This document shows, piece by piece, positions 39,001 through 47,880 of a stretch of DNA of 64,000 nt (positions are counted from its first letter, which is position 1; each line of letters opens with the position of its first letter). Under the pieces are notes generated by a model. It did no database searches, was not told where the DNA came from, and worked only from the letters and a program-made list of their open reading frames with translations. Origin of the DNA: Barthelona sp. PCE (lineage: Eukaryota; Metamonada: BaSk clade). Made by a program: the position numbers and the translations under genes. Where the stretch lies: contig JAUFOR010000006.1 of the NCBI GenBank assembly GCA_040285745.1, positions 62,001-126,000 on the forward strand, given 5' to 3'.

Positions 39001-39885
39001 GCTGAAACAACAACAGACTTTATTGATATTGTTAGGCACCTCACTAATACAGGAATACAATTACCTTATTATAGAGATAACGATCATCGTTCTGAAGTGA
39101 AATTACCTTTCCATGAGAGTATAACATTTGCTCATAACCACCCTACAAAAGTTTCATTGCAGTCATTTAAAGAAATGCTAAAGTATATGTTCGATAACCC
39201 TGGATCAACTAACATTGATCTGAATCCTTATTCTGATAGTGAAGCTCTATTTGATGTTATTTGGCATCGTATTAGAACGATTATTACAAAAACTATGACA
39301 GTTATGCGTAGTAAGTTAATGGGTGGGCTGAAAAATCTCAGTAATCATTATAACGCACGTATGAAAGCGTTTACTAAGAAACCAATATATCCTTTTGATG
39401 ATGATTTTACTCCACGTTTTCCTTTCTCTAATTGTTTTTTTGAGGTATTTGGAGCTGATATTCTATTTGATGATCAATTAAAACCATATTTATTAGAGGT
39501 TAATACAGGTCCATCATTAGAAATTGATACTTCATTAGATGAAGAAGTGAAATCTCGACTTTTAGGTGACACTCTTCGTACTATCAAGCCTATATGGTAT
39601 TCTCGTGAACAGATGCTTGCTATGCTCAGTGATATTCTAACGACTAATAACTTTAAACTTATTCCTCAGCGACTTGATGATAAGATTTCGCACTTGTTTT
39701 TTCAGCCGATTGATGAAGTTCTCTCTCAAGAAACAGAGGCTTTTGGTAACTATGAGGTGCTTATTCCCAGCGAGCAGGCCGAAAAGGCACGTAAAATTGT
39801 GAACGGATTGCATAAGAAACAGCAAAAATCACTTTCAAAACGTCGTACGGTTGATGATTTTAGAAACAATCATGGATATCATTAA
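36007..39885 (+). CDS. Tubulin tyrosine ligase-like (TTLL) protein
   Basis: 1292 residues. The catalytic TTL domain lies at about 690-1200: [17 protein letters not shown] (about 918), [27 protein letters not shown] with the hallmark KFDFRIY (about 965), RHLTNTGIQ, and [29 protein letters not shown] with the metal-binding E-V-N-x-x-P-S (about 1164). These enzymes add glutamate, glycine or tyrosine to tubulin tails on axonemal and cytoplasmic microtubules. Chemistry cannot be told from sequence alone. The first 680 residues are basic then acidic and disordered, including [20 protein letters not shown]. Its TAA stop overlaps the stop codon of the next, converging gene. Confidence 0.88.
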   Translation: [1292 protein letters not shown]

Positions 39886-40424
39886 CTCAAGCTAAGCATA
39901 GTGCGCATCTTTTCTTTAAAGTCACAGTCTATTGAACCGCCCAATGCTTTTTGAAGTGATGCATACAGCATTTCAATTGGCATGGTATTTTCACAGCGTG
40001 TGTTTGCTATAAAGTCAACCAGAGGTCTGTTTTCGAATGGATGCTGGATTGCGATGTTATGAAGTTCAGTGAAAAACTTTTCCAGAAGAGTTAAGAATTG
40101 CACAGATGAAATATTCTCGTCTTTGATTACAACTGTGAAGAAAAAGACATCTTGTGTGTCTGATATGCTCTCAAAATCTTGTCGTAGGTATCTATTACTA
40201 GAAATAGCATGTTGAAGTGGAATATGCAGATTAAACACTTCTCTCAGTGATTCCCAATTTTTATACTCAATAAAAGTATTATTGTCATCTATACATTGTA
40301 TTATTATGCTGGAAATATCAGTTTCATAGACTTGAAGCTCAATATCTATGGTTGCGCTTTTTTTCTCATACTTAAGGGTGTTATATATTTGTAAAGGGGT
40401 CTCAAAGATGGCTGAAAGAGTCAT
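39882..40424 (-). CDS. Unrecognised 180-aa protein
   Basis: Starts MTLSAIFETPLQIYNTLKYE at ATG 40424 and ends in LSLS at 39882. The fold looks mixed: several beta strands in the first 100 residues (ATIDIELQVYE, SIIIQCIDDN, VFFFTVVIKDE), then a helix FLTLLEKFFTELHNIAIQH and another near MPIEMLYASLQKALGG. No membrane segment or motif recognised. Its stop codon (TTA on plus at 39882-39884) overlaps the TAA of the TTLL gene at 39883-39885. Its start faces DMC1 across a 120-bp divergent promoter region. Confidence 0.6.
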   Translation of the reverse strand: MTLSAIFETPLQIYNTLKYEKKSATIDIELQVYETDISSIIIQCIDDNNTFIEYKNWESLREVFNLHIPLQHAISSNRYLRQDFESISDTQDVFFFTVVIKDENISSVQFLTLLEKFFTELHNIAIQHPFENRPLVDFIANTRCENTMPIEMLYASLQKALGGSIDCDFKEKMRTMLSLS

Positions 40425-40435
40425 GTTTCTCGAGC

Positions 40436-40495
40436 AAAAGGTTGATAAAAGTGTATACGCAAAGACCTGTTCTGAACAAAAAAGCGCAACCTTTT
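40436..40495. promoter_or_regulatory. Candidate divergent promoter with two ACCTTTT boxes
   Basis: AACCTTTT occurs toward the minus-strand gene at 40436-40442 (11 bp before its ATG) and toward DMC1 at 40489-40495 (48 bp before its ATG). The same box recurs upstream of other genes in the window, so it may be an initiator-like core element. Functional role is inferred only. Confidence 0.35.
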
Positions 40496-40543
40496 CTTGT
40501 TTGTCTTATTCTAACTCTTTTCATTTTTAATTTTTACTGAAAA

Positions 40544-41635
40544 ATGTCCGCTGCATCGAAGTCAACACGGTATGCTACTATTTTGCGTTTGAAACGCACT
40601 TTTAGAGAATTTCTAACATTTTGAAAAACTAAATCTAAAAAAGCAGCAACAGAAGAGGCTCTGGAAGAAGTATGCGTAGGCGACAATCACACATTCATTC
40701 AAATTGAAGAACTAGTTCGATCGGGAGTTGCAAAAGCAGATGCTAAAAAGTTACGTGATGCTGGTTTCTCAACTGTTGGTATGGTGCTGATGACACCACG
40801 CAAGGAACTTGTCAACATCAAGGGATTATCGGAAGGAAAGATTGAGAACATACTAAATCATTGTATTGAAATGGGCGGAGGTTTATTGAAAACAGGAAAT
40901 GAGATCAAACTTGAGCAAGAAACGAATATCCAGTACATTGAAACTGGATCTAAGTCAGTTGATCAGCTTTTAGGAGGAGGAGTGGAAACTGGAATTATTA
41001 CTGAAGTTTATGGTGAATTTCGTACGGGAAAGACTCAGTTGTGCCACTCGCTTGTGGTTAGTGCAGCTGTAGCTGGAAAAAAAGTAGCCTATATCGACAC
41101 AGAAGGAACTTTCCGTGCGGATCGTATCGAAGAAATTGCTATTGCTCGAGGACATGATGTAGAATATATATATGACTACATTGTGTATGCACGTGCGTAC
41201 ACTCACGAGATGCAAATGCAAATTCTGATTGATATAGCAAGAAAGATGTCAGAAGGTGATTTCCAATTGTTGATCGTAGATTCAATAACATCCTTGTTTA
41301 GAGTTGATTTTCAGGGTCGTGGAGAGCTCTCTGAGCGCCAACAGAAGCTAGGTGCTATGTTATCTCGTTTGATGAAAACTGCAGCAGAGTTCAATGTAGC
41401 TGTCGTCATGACAAATCAGGTTATGGCGGATCCAAGTGGAGGTGTGATGTCTTTTGGTGATGTTAAAAAGCCTATTGGAGGTCATATTCTAGCTCACGCA
41501 TCACATTGTCGACTTTATGCCCGTAAAGGAAAGGGTGAAAATCGTGTTATTAAATTAATCGATTCACCAAATCGTCCAGAAGGTGAAGCTGCTTATGTCA
41601 TATGTGAAGAAGGTATCAAAGATGGTTCTTTATAA
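40544..41635 (+). CDS. DMC1: Meiotic recombinase DMC1, one intron
   Basis: Exon 1 is 40544-40569 (MSAASKST plus CG) and exon 2 is 40624-41635, which gives 345 residues (human DMC1 340). The joined protein has the N-terminal helix-hairpin-helix domain (IEELVRSGVAKADAKKL, then RKELVNIKGLSEGK), Walker A GEFRTGKT, Walker B LLIVDSI, loop residues ELSERQQKL, and ADPSGGVMSFGDVKKPIGGH. Residues ARAYTHEMQM, SLFRVDFQGRGEL and MLSRLMK favour DMC1 over RAD51. DMC1 forms filaments on single-stranded DNA and drives strand exchange between homologues in meiosis. The intron as deduced is non-canonical (GT...TG); without splicing an in-frame TGA at 40622 interrupts the gene. Confidence 0.9.
40570..40623 (+). 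other. Intron of DMC1, 54 nt, apparent GT-TG ends
   Basis: Starts GTATGC and ends TCTAACATTTTG. This aligns with the CTNACATTTAG ends of the other introns except that the final AG is TG. Splicing here joins CG to A (Arg) and keeps frame into the clear N-terminal domain. No AG in the vicinity gives the correct phase without keeping the TGA. Confidence 0.7.
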
Positions 41636-41664
41636 TGATTTATTTTTATTTAAGATTAAATTGA

Positions 41665-42957
41665 TTAAGAGTACTTCAGGGCAGGGTTCTCTGCAGGGAA
41701 AGGATAATCGCGAACATAGTAAAATACTTCATCATTATTAGTGCCATCAGGCAGACAAGGCAAACGTAGTTTAACATCAACAACAGCCATCTCCTTCTTA
41801 CGAGCATGACTTTGATACACTGCGAGATCAAAAGCTGCACGTAGACCCTCAACAGCAAGAATCATATCCAGAGGTACATCATCACTCTCATAAGTCTTGA
41901 GGATTTCGAACAGAGCATCAGGGCAGGGACGGCACATAACAATAGCACCGGGCTCCAGGCACTCAATGATGATGTCAGGGTTTTTGAAACCACGCTGGCT
42001 TCCCTCAAGCAATTCACGATGACGCATTCGGCTTAACTCCATGATTGTAACATTTTCCTCTTGTTTACGACCACAGGTAACGAGATATCCAGGTGTGTTA
42101 AGCTCTTCATTGGGAACAAAGAGTCTTCTACCCAGACGAAGCATGAGCAGATCGTTGTTAGATATGGAACAGCAGTTGATATCCTCGATATCCACTGCGA
42201 AACCATGCTCCTTAGTGGGTTCAACATTAAAATGATTGATACCCCACTTCTTAAACATATTTCCGAAAGATGGCTCGGTTAAGCTGCATCCGCCACTGGG
42301 AGAACCGAACTTAGTGATGCCGAATTCTTTGGCAAGACGGAGTTGGGTTTTGCGGGAACGACCACTAATATTCATCAATTTTGAACGATCGACAATACCG
42401 TCCTTCTCAGGCTGGGTTTCAGGGAGCTGGTGAGCACAGAGAGGTCTCAGAAGGATATCTTCAACACCAAGGGCAACTGCAGTTTCCATCATAGGTGTCA
42501 TACGCTGTGAGAAAGGACGCTGTCCAACGACTTCTCCGGAGAAAATGAAGGATGCACCAATTTCACGCATATATTCAACACCGAGTTTGATAGTGTTGCG
42601 ACGGCAATCAATACAGGGGTTAACGTTCTTTCCGTAACCATGAGGAGGGTTGAGAACAAGTTGGAGCAAAGTATCAGTGTCTTGGACAACGTGAAGCTCA
42701 ACACCCAGTTCCTCTGCACCGTCTATGATGTGCTGAGGTGCTTTAAGGTCATTGGTTGAACCAGTGAAGACGGTGGTAAGGTGGAACGCAACTACACGAA
42801 TTCCCTGCTGCTGAATAAGCTTGATAGAAAGTGCACTATCCAATCCTCCACTGTAGAGACCAATAGCAACGACTTCGCTTCCAGAATTAGCAACGGCAGA
42901 ATTAGCATTGCCATTCTCATTTTTGTCAATAATGTTTGTGTTGTTTGCGTCGTTCAT
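41665..42957 (-). CDS. Bacterial-type PP-loop ATPase, tRNA 2-thiouridylase-like
   Basis: 430 residues. The N-terminal adenine-nucleotide alpha-hydrolase domain has the PP-loop YSGGLDS (35-41) and NPCIDCRRN (113-121, Cys pair 115/118), GEVVGQRPFSQR, an SGRSRKTQL segment and GSPSGGCSLTEP. This set is typical of MnmA/ThiI-related proteins of anaerobic bacteria and archaea, which are often annotated as tRNA thiolation enzymes. The C-terminal 170 residues include IIIECLEPGAIVMCRPC and VYQSHARKKEMAV. I know of no widespread eukaryotic orthologue of this form, so lateral acquisition is likely (inference). The N-terminal 25 residues are Asn-rich with no obvious targeting sequence. Confidence 0.72.
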   Translation of the reverse strand: MNDANNTNIIDKNENGNANSAVANSGSEVVAIGLYSGGLDSALSIKLIQQQGIRVVAFHLTTVFTGSTNDLKAPQHIIDGAEELGVELHVVQDTDTLLQLVLNPPHGYGKNVNPCIDCRRNTIKLGVEYMREIGASFIFSGEVVGQRPFSQRMTPMMETAVALGVEDILLRPLCAHQLPETQPEKDGIVDRSKLMNISGRSRKTQLRLAKEFGITKFGSPSGGCSLTEPSFGNMFKKWGINHFNVEPTKEHGFAVDIEDINCCSISNNDLLMLRLGRRLFVPNEELNTPGYLVTCGRKQEENVTIMELSRMRHRELLEGSQRGFKNPDIIIECLEPGAIVMCRPCPDALFEILKTYESDDVPLDMILAVEGLRAAFDLAVYQSHARKKEMAVVDVKLRLPCLPDGTNNDEVFYYVRDYPFPAENPALKYS

Positions 42958-43613
42958 TTGATTTATAGCCCGTTATTTGTCGTTAAAAGATCAAAAAGAT
43001 ATTATGTAGGAAATAAAAAACAATGTAAGGTTTGTACGCCTTTTAGATCTTTTCAAGTGATACAGACGTTTTGATTACGAATATCTACCGCATACCAGTG
43101 CTTATGATATGGATATCTTTTAGTATTGGTAAGAAAAAATCAGTATATGTGATTCTTTTGTTATTACCACATTTGGAGTAGTTTTCCACACTGAAAATGA
43201 ATTGTTAGACTGGTCTTTAGCATTTAGAAAGCTGAAAATTTCGTTTAGTGTTGGCCTTGTAAAAGCTACAACCCAATACGATCGGAAAACTGCACAATTA
43301 ACGTAGTACAGGCACGTGGGAAAACTTTTTGCGATTGTTGTGACCCAATGAAATACTTGATGGTGTGTTTTGGAGTGAGTATAATGCACCTATTCTCAAG
43401 TGTTTATTAGTAGAGTAATATTTTTCATTGATTATTCTTTATACTGCTTTTGATAGTTTTGTTGCTAAAGATAGGAACATAACATATAATGCAAAATCAT
43501 TAAATACCAAATTTCAACATGTTTCTAACACATGTATAAACATTCTACATGATTTAACAGCTTTACGCTCTTAATCAATGAATTGCAAAAAAACTGATTA
43601 TTCACTATGCCTT
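42958..43613. other. Intergenic, no gene seen
   Basis: About 650 bp between two minus-strand genes; AT-rich. A short open frame on the minus strand (43120-43389) has no coding character that I can support. Confidence 0.45.
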
Positions 43614-45497
43614 TTATGTAGCAATGGGTGATACTGTAGAACATATGGACACATTGCAGTTGAGAAGAAACTCTTTAATATTAATATATCTATCCTCAAT
43701 ATTAAAATAATTCTTGTTAAGAGTGAAAATCTTCACTTCTAAACAAAAGTTGATCCATTCTCTTGCATGAGAAACCAGAACACCCGGACTTGGTGAATAA
43801 ATAACGTCTCCAAATACACCATCATTGTATAAATTAGCTTTAAAAACATTTGTTAATGCAGCTGAACTGTATTCATACACAATTTTTCCAAAAATTATTG
43901 CGTTAACATCGAAGAAAATAGGTGTTTCGTAGCATTGTGTGAGATTTTCAATCAAAATATAATGTATACAATCACTTTCATCATCGTATCTTAGAATAAA
44001 ATACAGTATTTCTCCACTCCAAGTCATAGATAAACAAATCAACACTTCATCATGACAATATGGATTTGGAAGTATTCCACCTTTATCGCTCATCACATAA
44101 CTATCAAATTCATAGATAGTTTTTGTAACATATCCTCCTGTTATGTTGTCAAGTTTAATAACAATAACCATATCAGAACTTCCGATCCACACGAGGTTTC
44201 CAGACACAAAAATACCCTTTATATCACTCTTGTTAAGTATATAATTACCGTTAATCCACACATCGTGCAGGTTATGACCCAAATCATATGAAACAACGAA
44301 ATGACGCTGATTAAATGCTGCTCTACACCGCGCACAGCTATATGCTCTTGGGAAAGTCATCACTCTAACTTGGTCAACATAGAATTGAAAATTCTGCTGA
44401 GTTTTTATAAATCTTCCTGTGTGCCATTTTTGTGAATCTATATCATAGAACCGCTGTATGTTATGTGTATTATACATCTTTGAGTTCGTATTTATATGTA
44501 CAATTATTACTGAATTATTGTAGAAATCAAAAAAAACTTGATTAGCAGCTATGTGAAGATAATCAAAAATTGATCGATTTTTCAGGATCGTTAGACACCT
44601 CACATCCCATATCTGATGAAAATATGTGATTCCAGTTGATATATCCAGTTTAGAACAGTATATTATATCGTTAACCAAAACAAAATTCCACCAATCACAA
44701 ATTACACTAATATAATTGCTTCTGCAGCCAGGCTTTGGGATAATGGTGCCTTGAATACGAACAAATTCGAATATATCTTCATTTAAATCAATATCAATAT
44801 CAATTGGAGTTTTCAACAACTTTCCGTCTTTGACTGAACAAATTTTGTACCCTTCTTCTTGCACTATTAGATGTTGATCACCAGGCGTGTAGTCGATAGC
44901 TTTAACACAAAGATCTTTGAGCAAATTATCTTCCAATAGAATTGGTACTCCATTTGCAAACGTTATAAGGACTATTTTGAAACCTTCAAGTGTCTGTTGG
45001 ATGATGTATGGTATCTCATCAATAACAACAGCGTGAATACTACCTTTAACCCAAAAACATGTACTGCTAAAGAGTATACAGTTTTTTTGGTCTAGATCCA
45101 GTAAATCTACTATGTTTTTTCGTTTTCGCACACATAAACTTTCATTTAACACGATAAAACTATCATGAATCTCTGTCATTATGTTTTTGATTGGATTAAA
45201 TTGGTCACTGATTAATTCAAACAATTCAACTCTGTAAAACGTAGTTTCAGCATGTATAATTCGGTAGAAGATGTTTGGTTCTAACACGGTTGGTTGTAAA
45301 CGTAAAGATTCATAGAACTTCTTCTCAATGCTGTCATATGAGTTAATCTGTGGGCTACATATGGTGCTTCCCTTACTTTTATCGACGTAAAAGAAGTGCT
45401 TTGTATTCAAAAAGTCTTCTGCACTGGAAACTACAATATTCTCATTGTTTGGAGTGATTGTGAAGTATTCTGATATGTTTGAAATTGGCCGAGGCAT
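43614..45497 (-). CDS. Putative beta-propeller protein, MPR-start family (copy 2)
   Basis: 627 residues starting MPRPISNISEYFTITPNNEN. As in the proteins at 28925 and 45772, it is AT-rich in codon choice, rich in Ile, Asn, Tyr and Phe, and built of repeated strand-turn blocks (IVVSSAEDFLNTKHFFYVD, LVWIGSSDMVIVIKLDN, WSGEILYFILRYDDES). Cysteines cluster at YSCARCRAAF. No signal peptide, no membrane helix. It follows copy 3 in tandem with a 274-bp gap. Function unknown. Confidence 0.6.
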   Translation of the reverse strand: MPRPISNISEYFTITPNNENIVVSSAEDFLNTKHFFYVDKSKGSTICSPQINSYDSIEKKFYESLRLQPTVLEPNIFYRIIHAETTFYRVELFELISDQFNPIKNIMTEIHDSFIVLNESLCVRKRKNIVDLLDLDQKNCILFSSTCFWVKGSIHAVVIDEIPYIIQQTLEGFKIVLITFANGVPILLEDNLLKDLCVKAIDYTPGDQHLIVQEEGYKICSVKDGKLLKTPIDIDIDLNEDIFEFVRIQGTIIPKPGCRSNYISVICDWWNFVLVNDIIYCSKLDISTGITYFHQIWDVRCLTILKNRSIFDYLHIAANQVFFDFYNNSVIIVHINTNSKMYNTHNIQRFYDIDSQKWHTGRFIKTQQNFQFYVDQVRVMTFPRAYSCARCRAAFNQRHFVVSYDLGHNLHDVWINGNYILNKSDIKGIFVSGNLVWIGSSDMVIVIKLDNITGGYVTKTIYEFDSYVMSDKGGILPNPYCHDEVLICLSMTWSGEILYFILRYDDESDCIHYILIENLTQCYETPIFFDVNAIIFGKIVYEYSSAALTNVFKANLYNDGVFGDVIYSPSPGVLVSHAREWINFCLEVKIFTLNKNYFNIEDRYINIKEFLLNCNVSICSTVSPIAT

Positions 45498-45771
45498 ATA
45501 TTACGAACACAAAGCTGCCCAATGCATCTGTTTGGATGTGAAAAGAGGAGTATTTGTCAAAAACAGCAATTAACTGATTGATGCTGCATTTACCTTTTTC
45601 GACCTTAAATTATATTTAAATAGAAACACCAATTAATGATAAAAATTGGACTCTAGTTCGACGCAAGTGTATTTTTTACTTGTTTTTTCAGATTCGATAC
45701 TTATCTTTTCTTATTCATAATTCAGTGTTATTTTTATTATTTACAAAAGGAAATTGAAGTATTCAACATTG

Positions 45772-47637
45772 TTACTTACCAGCCCAAACATCAGGAAAGT
45801 GAATTATATTGGCAGTATGAATAAATTTGAGTATATCAAACTCTTCTATCTTAACATCATCAAATGATGTAGCATTAAATTTCTTAATAATCATTTTTTC
45901 GTTCCTAATATTAGTTTGGTAAAAAACATCTGAATAAAATTCTGTTAACTGAGAGTGCGGAACCAATTGTAATATGTCATTTTCAAAATCACAATGATAG
46001 ATTTCTTCTCTGAAACAAAAGGAACGAGGTCCAGAAAAAAAACCACATGACACAGGAAATGGAGAAGCAAAACTTGAAATACGATTAAAATCACTGTCAA
46101 AAAGTACCAACTCACGAGTTGTTCCATCATATGCTACATATGGGTCCCAACGATTAAACGACAACTCCGAATCAATGTTCTTGATCAATTCTGGTGTGCC
46201 ATTTGAAATATAATAAACATTGGTTGTATTATCATAAAGTGTCACAAACAGATAATCTCCTGAGAACATGAAGTCTGTAATGTCGGCTACAGTGTGATAT
46301 TCAATGTTGTTCAACAAAAACGATCTATTATGCTTTTTAATTATATGATGCGTGTTCTCACTATCATAGTTATCGGATTCAGACACTATATCAGTAATTT
46401 CAGCATTTCTATCAGAAACAAGTACCTGTTGGTTGATATTATTGGTGCCAACTATTGCGAAACGATAACTTGCACTGAAACACTGACAGGGGTCAATCTT
46501 GATGATTGTGTCTTGTGAATTAATATTAGGAAACACATGTATCTCATTTACGTCAAGCAGAAATAAAGTAGGCCATGATTTCGTCATTCTTGATGAGAAA
46601 AAAATTGTATGATCATTGAAAAAAAGAGGGGATTGATACTTGGGCAACATCATCAGTACGTCTTCCTTTGATTTAGGAATAAATGTGTTGAATGACAAAT
46701 TGTCAAACGAGTACAAACGGCTACTGTATTCAAAAGGAAAAGATAACTCGCAGCTGATGTAGTCCATGCTTGGTGGAATCTCACCAATACTATTGATAGT
46801 TCCATTGTCAGTTAGTATCATATTGGCATATTTCTTTGCCGACATGAATGTAAACTTGGAGAGTCCTTCTGTTGCAAAAAGTAAAGCAACTCGGGAAGGA
46901 ATGAATTTGTCTGTTACGAAAGGAAACGCATCGTACTCTGTGTACAGATACGTAACCTCCTCCTCACACACCCTGTTACGTACGATAGCAGCAGTTATGT
47001 TTGCGCAGCAAGAAAGCACCTCATCACAAGGTATAAATCTTGCGTCGTTGAAAAAAAAAATGCCCCCTGAAAGCGCTACACCACCAGGAAAGAAAGATTT
47101 AACAGGGGAATCCGTCCAGTAGAAGTCAACGGTATGATTAATGAGCTCAGTAAGATCAAAATCAGTGTATGACGAGTAGTTGCTTTCATAAACTCTCTTA
47201 ATAATGGTATTCTTACTGAATATTACGAATAAAAAGGAAGATCTCGAAAGGCAGAAAATCTCATCTGTTGGAAAGGTTAAAGTTATGTTGTTGGTTATCT
47301 GCAATGATGGAAACTCCATGAACCAAATGTTGTGACGCCATCTGTCACCATTTTTGAGAGGTGGTATGATGCATTCAGGCTTGTAGCGGAGATTTAAAAG
47401 AGAATTGAAAGTTGTAGTATCTTGCCAACACCTGTGTATCTTTTTCTTTCCTTGAAATTCACCAAATTCTATTGGATAAGATGACTTTTGGAACAAAATA
47501 AACTGGTTGCAATCAATAAATGATGCATGCTGTGGGTTTTTGATCAGTGTAAAATGATTCACTCGTTCAGATACACAAAACTCAGAATTTTCATAATCTT
47601 TGTGAACATATTCATTAAAAATAAGTCGTCTGGGCAT
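45772..47637 (-). CDS. Putative beta-propeller protein, MPR-start family (copy 3)
   Basis: 621 residues starting MPRRLIFNEYVHKDYENSEF. Strand-rich blocks include FIDCNQFILFQKS, YLFVTLYDNTTNVYYISNG and YVAYDGTTRELVLFDSD, a pattern of interior blades reading out short hydrophobic strands. No catalytic motif. Same length class, start and composition as copy 2, which lies directly downstream on the same strand, so a tandem duplication followed by strong divergence is plausible. The upstream side (47638-47880) leads into the rRNA relic. Confidence 0.6.
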   Translation of the reverse strand: MPRRLIFNEYVHKDYENSEFCVSERVNHFTLIKNPQHASFIDCNQFILFQKSSYPIEFGEFQGKKKIHRCWQDTTTFNSLLNLRYKPECIIPPLKNGDRWRHNIWFMEFPSLQITNNITLTFPTDEIFCLSRSSFLFVIFSKNTIIKRVYESNYSSYTDFDLTELINHTVDFYWTDSPVKSFFPGGVALSGGIFFFNDARFIPCDEVLSCCANITAAIVRNRVCEEEVTYLYTEYDAFPFVTDKFIPSRVALLFATEGLSKFTFMSAKKYANMILTDNGTINSIGEIPPSMDYISCELSFPFEYSSRLYSFDNLSFNTFIPKSKEDVLMMLPKYQSPLFFNDHTIFFSSRMTKSWPTLFLLDVNEIHVFPNINSQDTIIKIDPCQCFSASYRFAIVGTNNINQQVLVSDRNAEITDIVSESDNYDSENTHHIIKKHNRSFLLNNIEYHTVADITDFMFSGDYLFVTLYDNTTNVYYISNGTPELIKNIDSELSFNRWDPYVAYDGTTRELVLFDSDFNRISSFASPFPVSCGFFSGPRSFCFREEIYHCDFENDILQLVPHSQLTEFYSDVFYQTNIRNEKMIIKKFNATSFDDVKIEEFDILKFIHTANIIHFPDVWAGK

Positions 47638-47880
47638 ATGAAATCAGTGAAACGGGTAAGACAATGAACAACGTTTTTTCAACCTTTTCATTTCTGATGG
47701 AACGAATCTTTTCCAATTTATTTCCATCACAAAAAAGCATTAATAGTTATCAAGAAGATAAACTTAATGATTTGATGGCATACTTGTACACGGGGTTTTT
47801 TTCCAGTGAATGAAGATCATGAATTCAACTTGCAATTAGATTACTCGTTCGACCATTTTGTTTTTATAAAGGACATCGAG

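Noticed and set aside
40622-40624. In-frame TGA in DMC1 as evidence for a reassigned stop codon
   Set aside because: TGA ends other genes cleanly here (for example at 19103, 31117 and 33288), and an intron with the local consensus explains its position.
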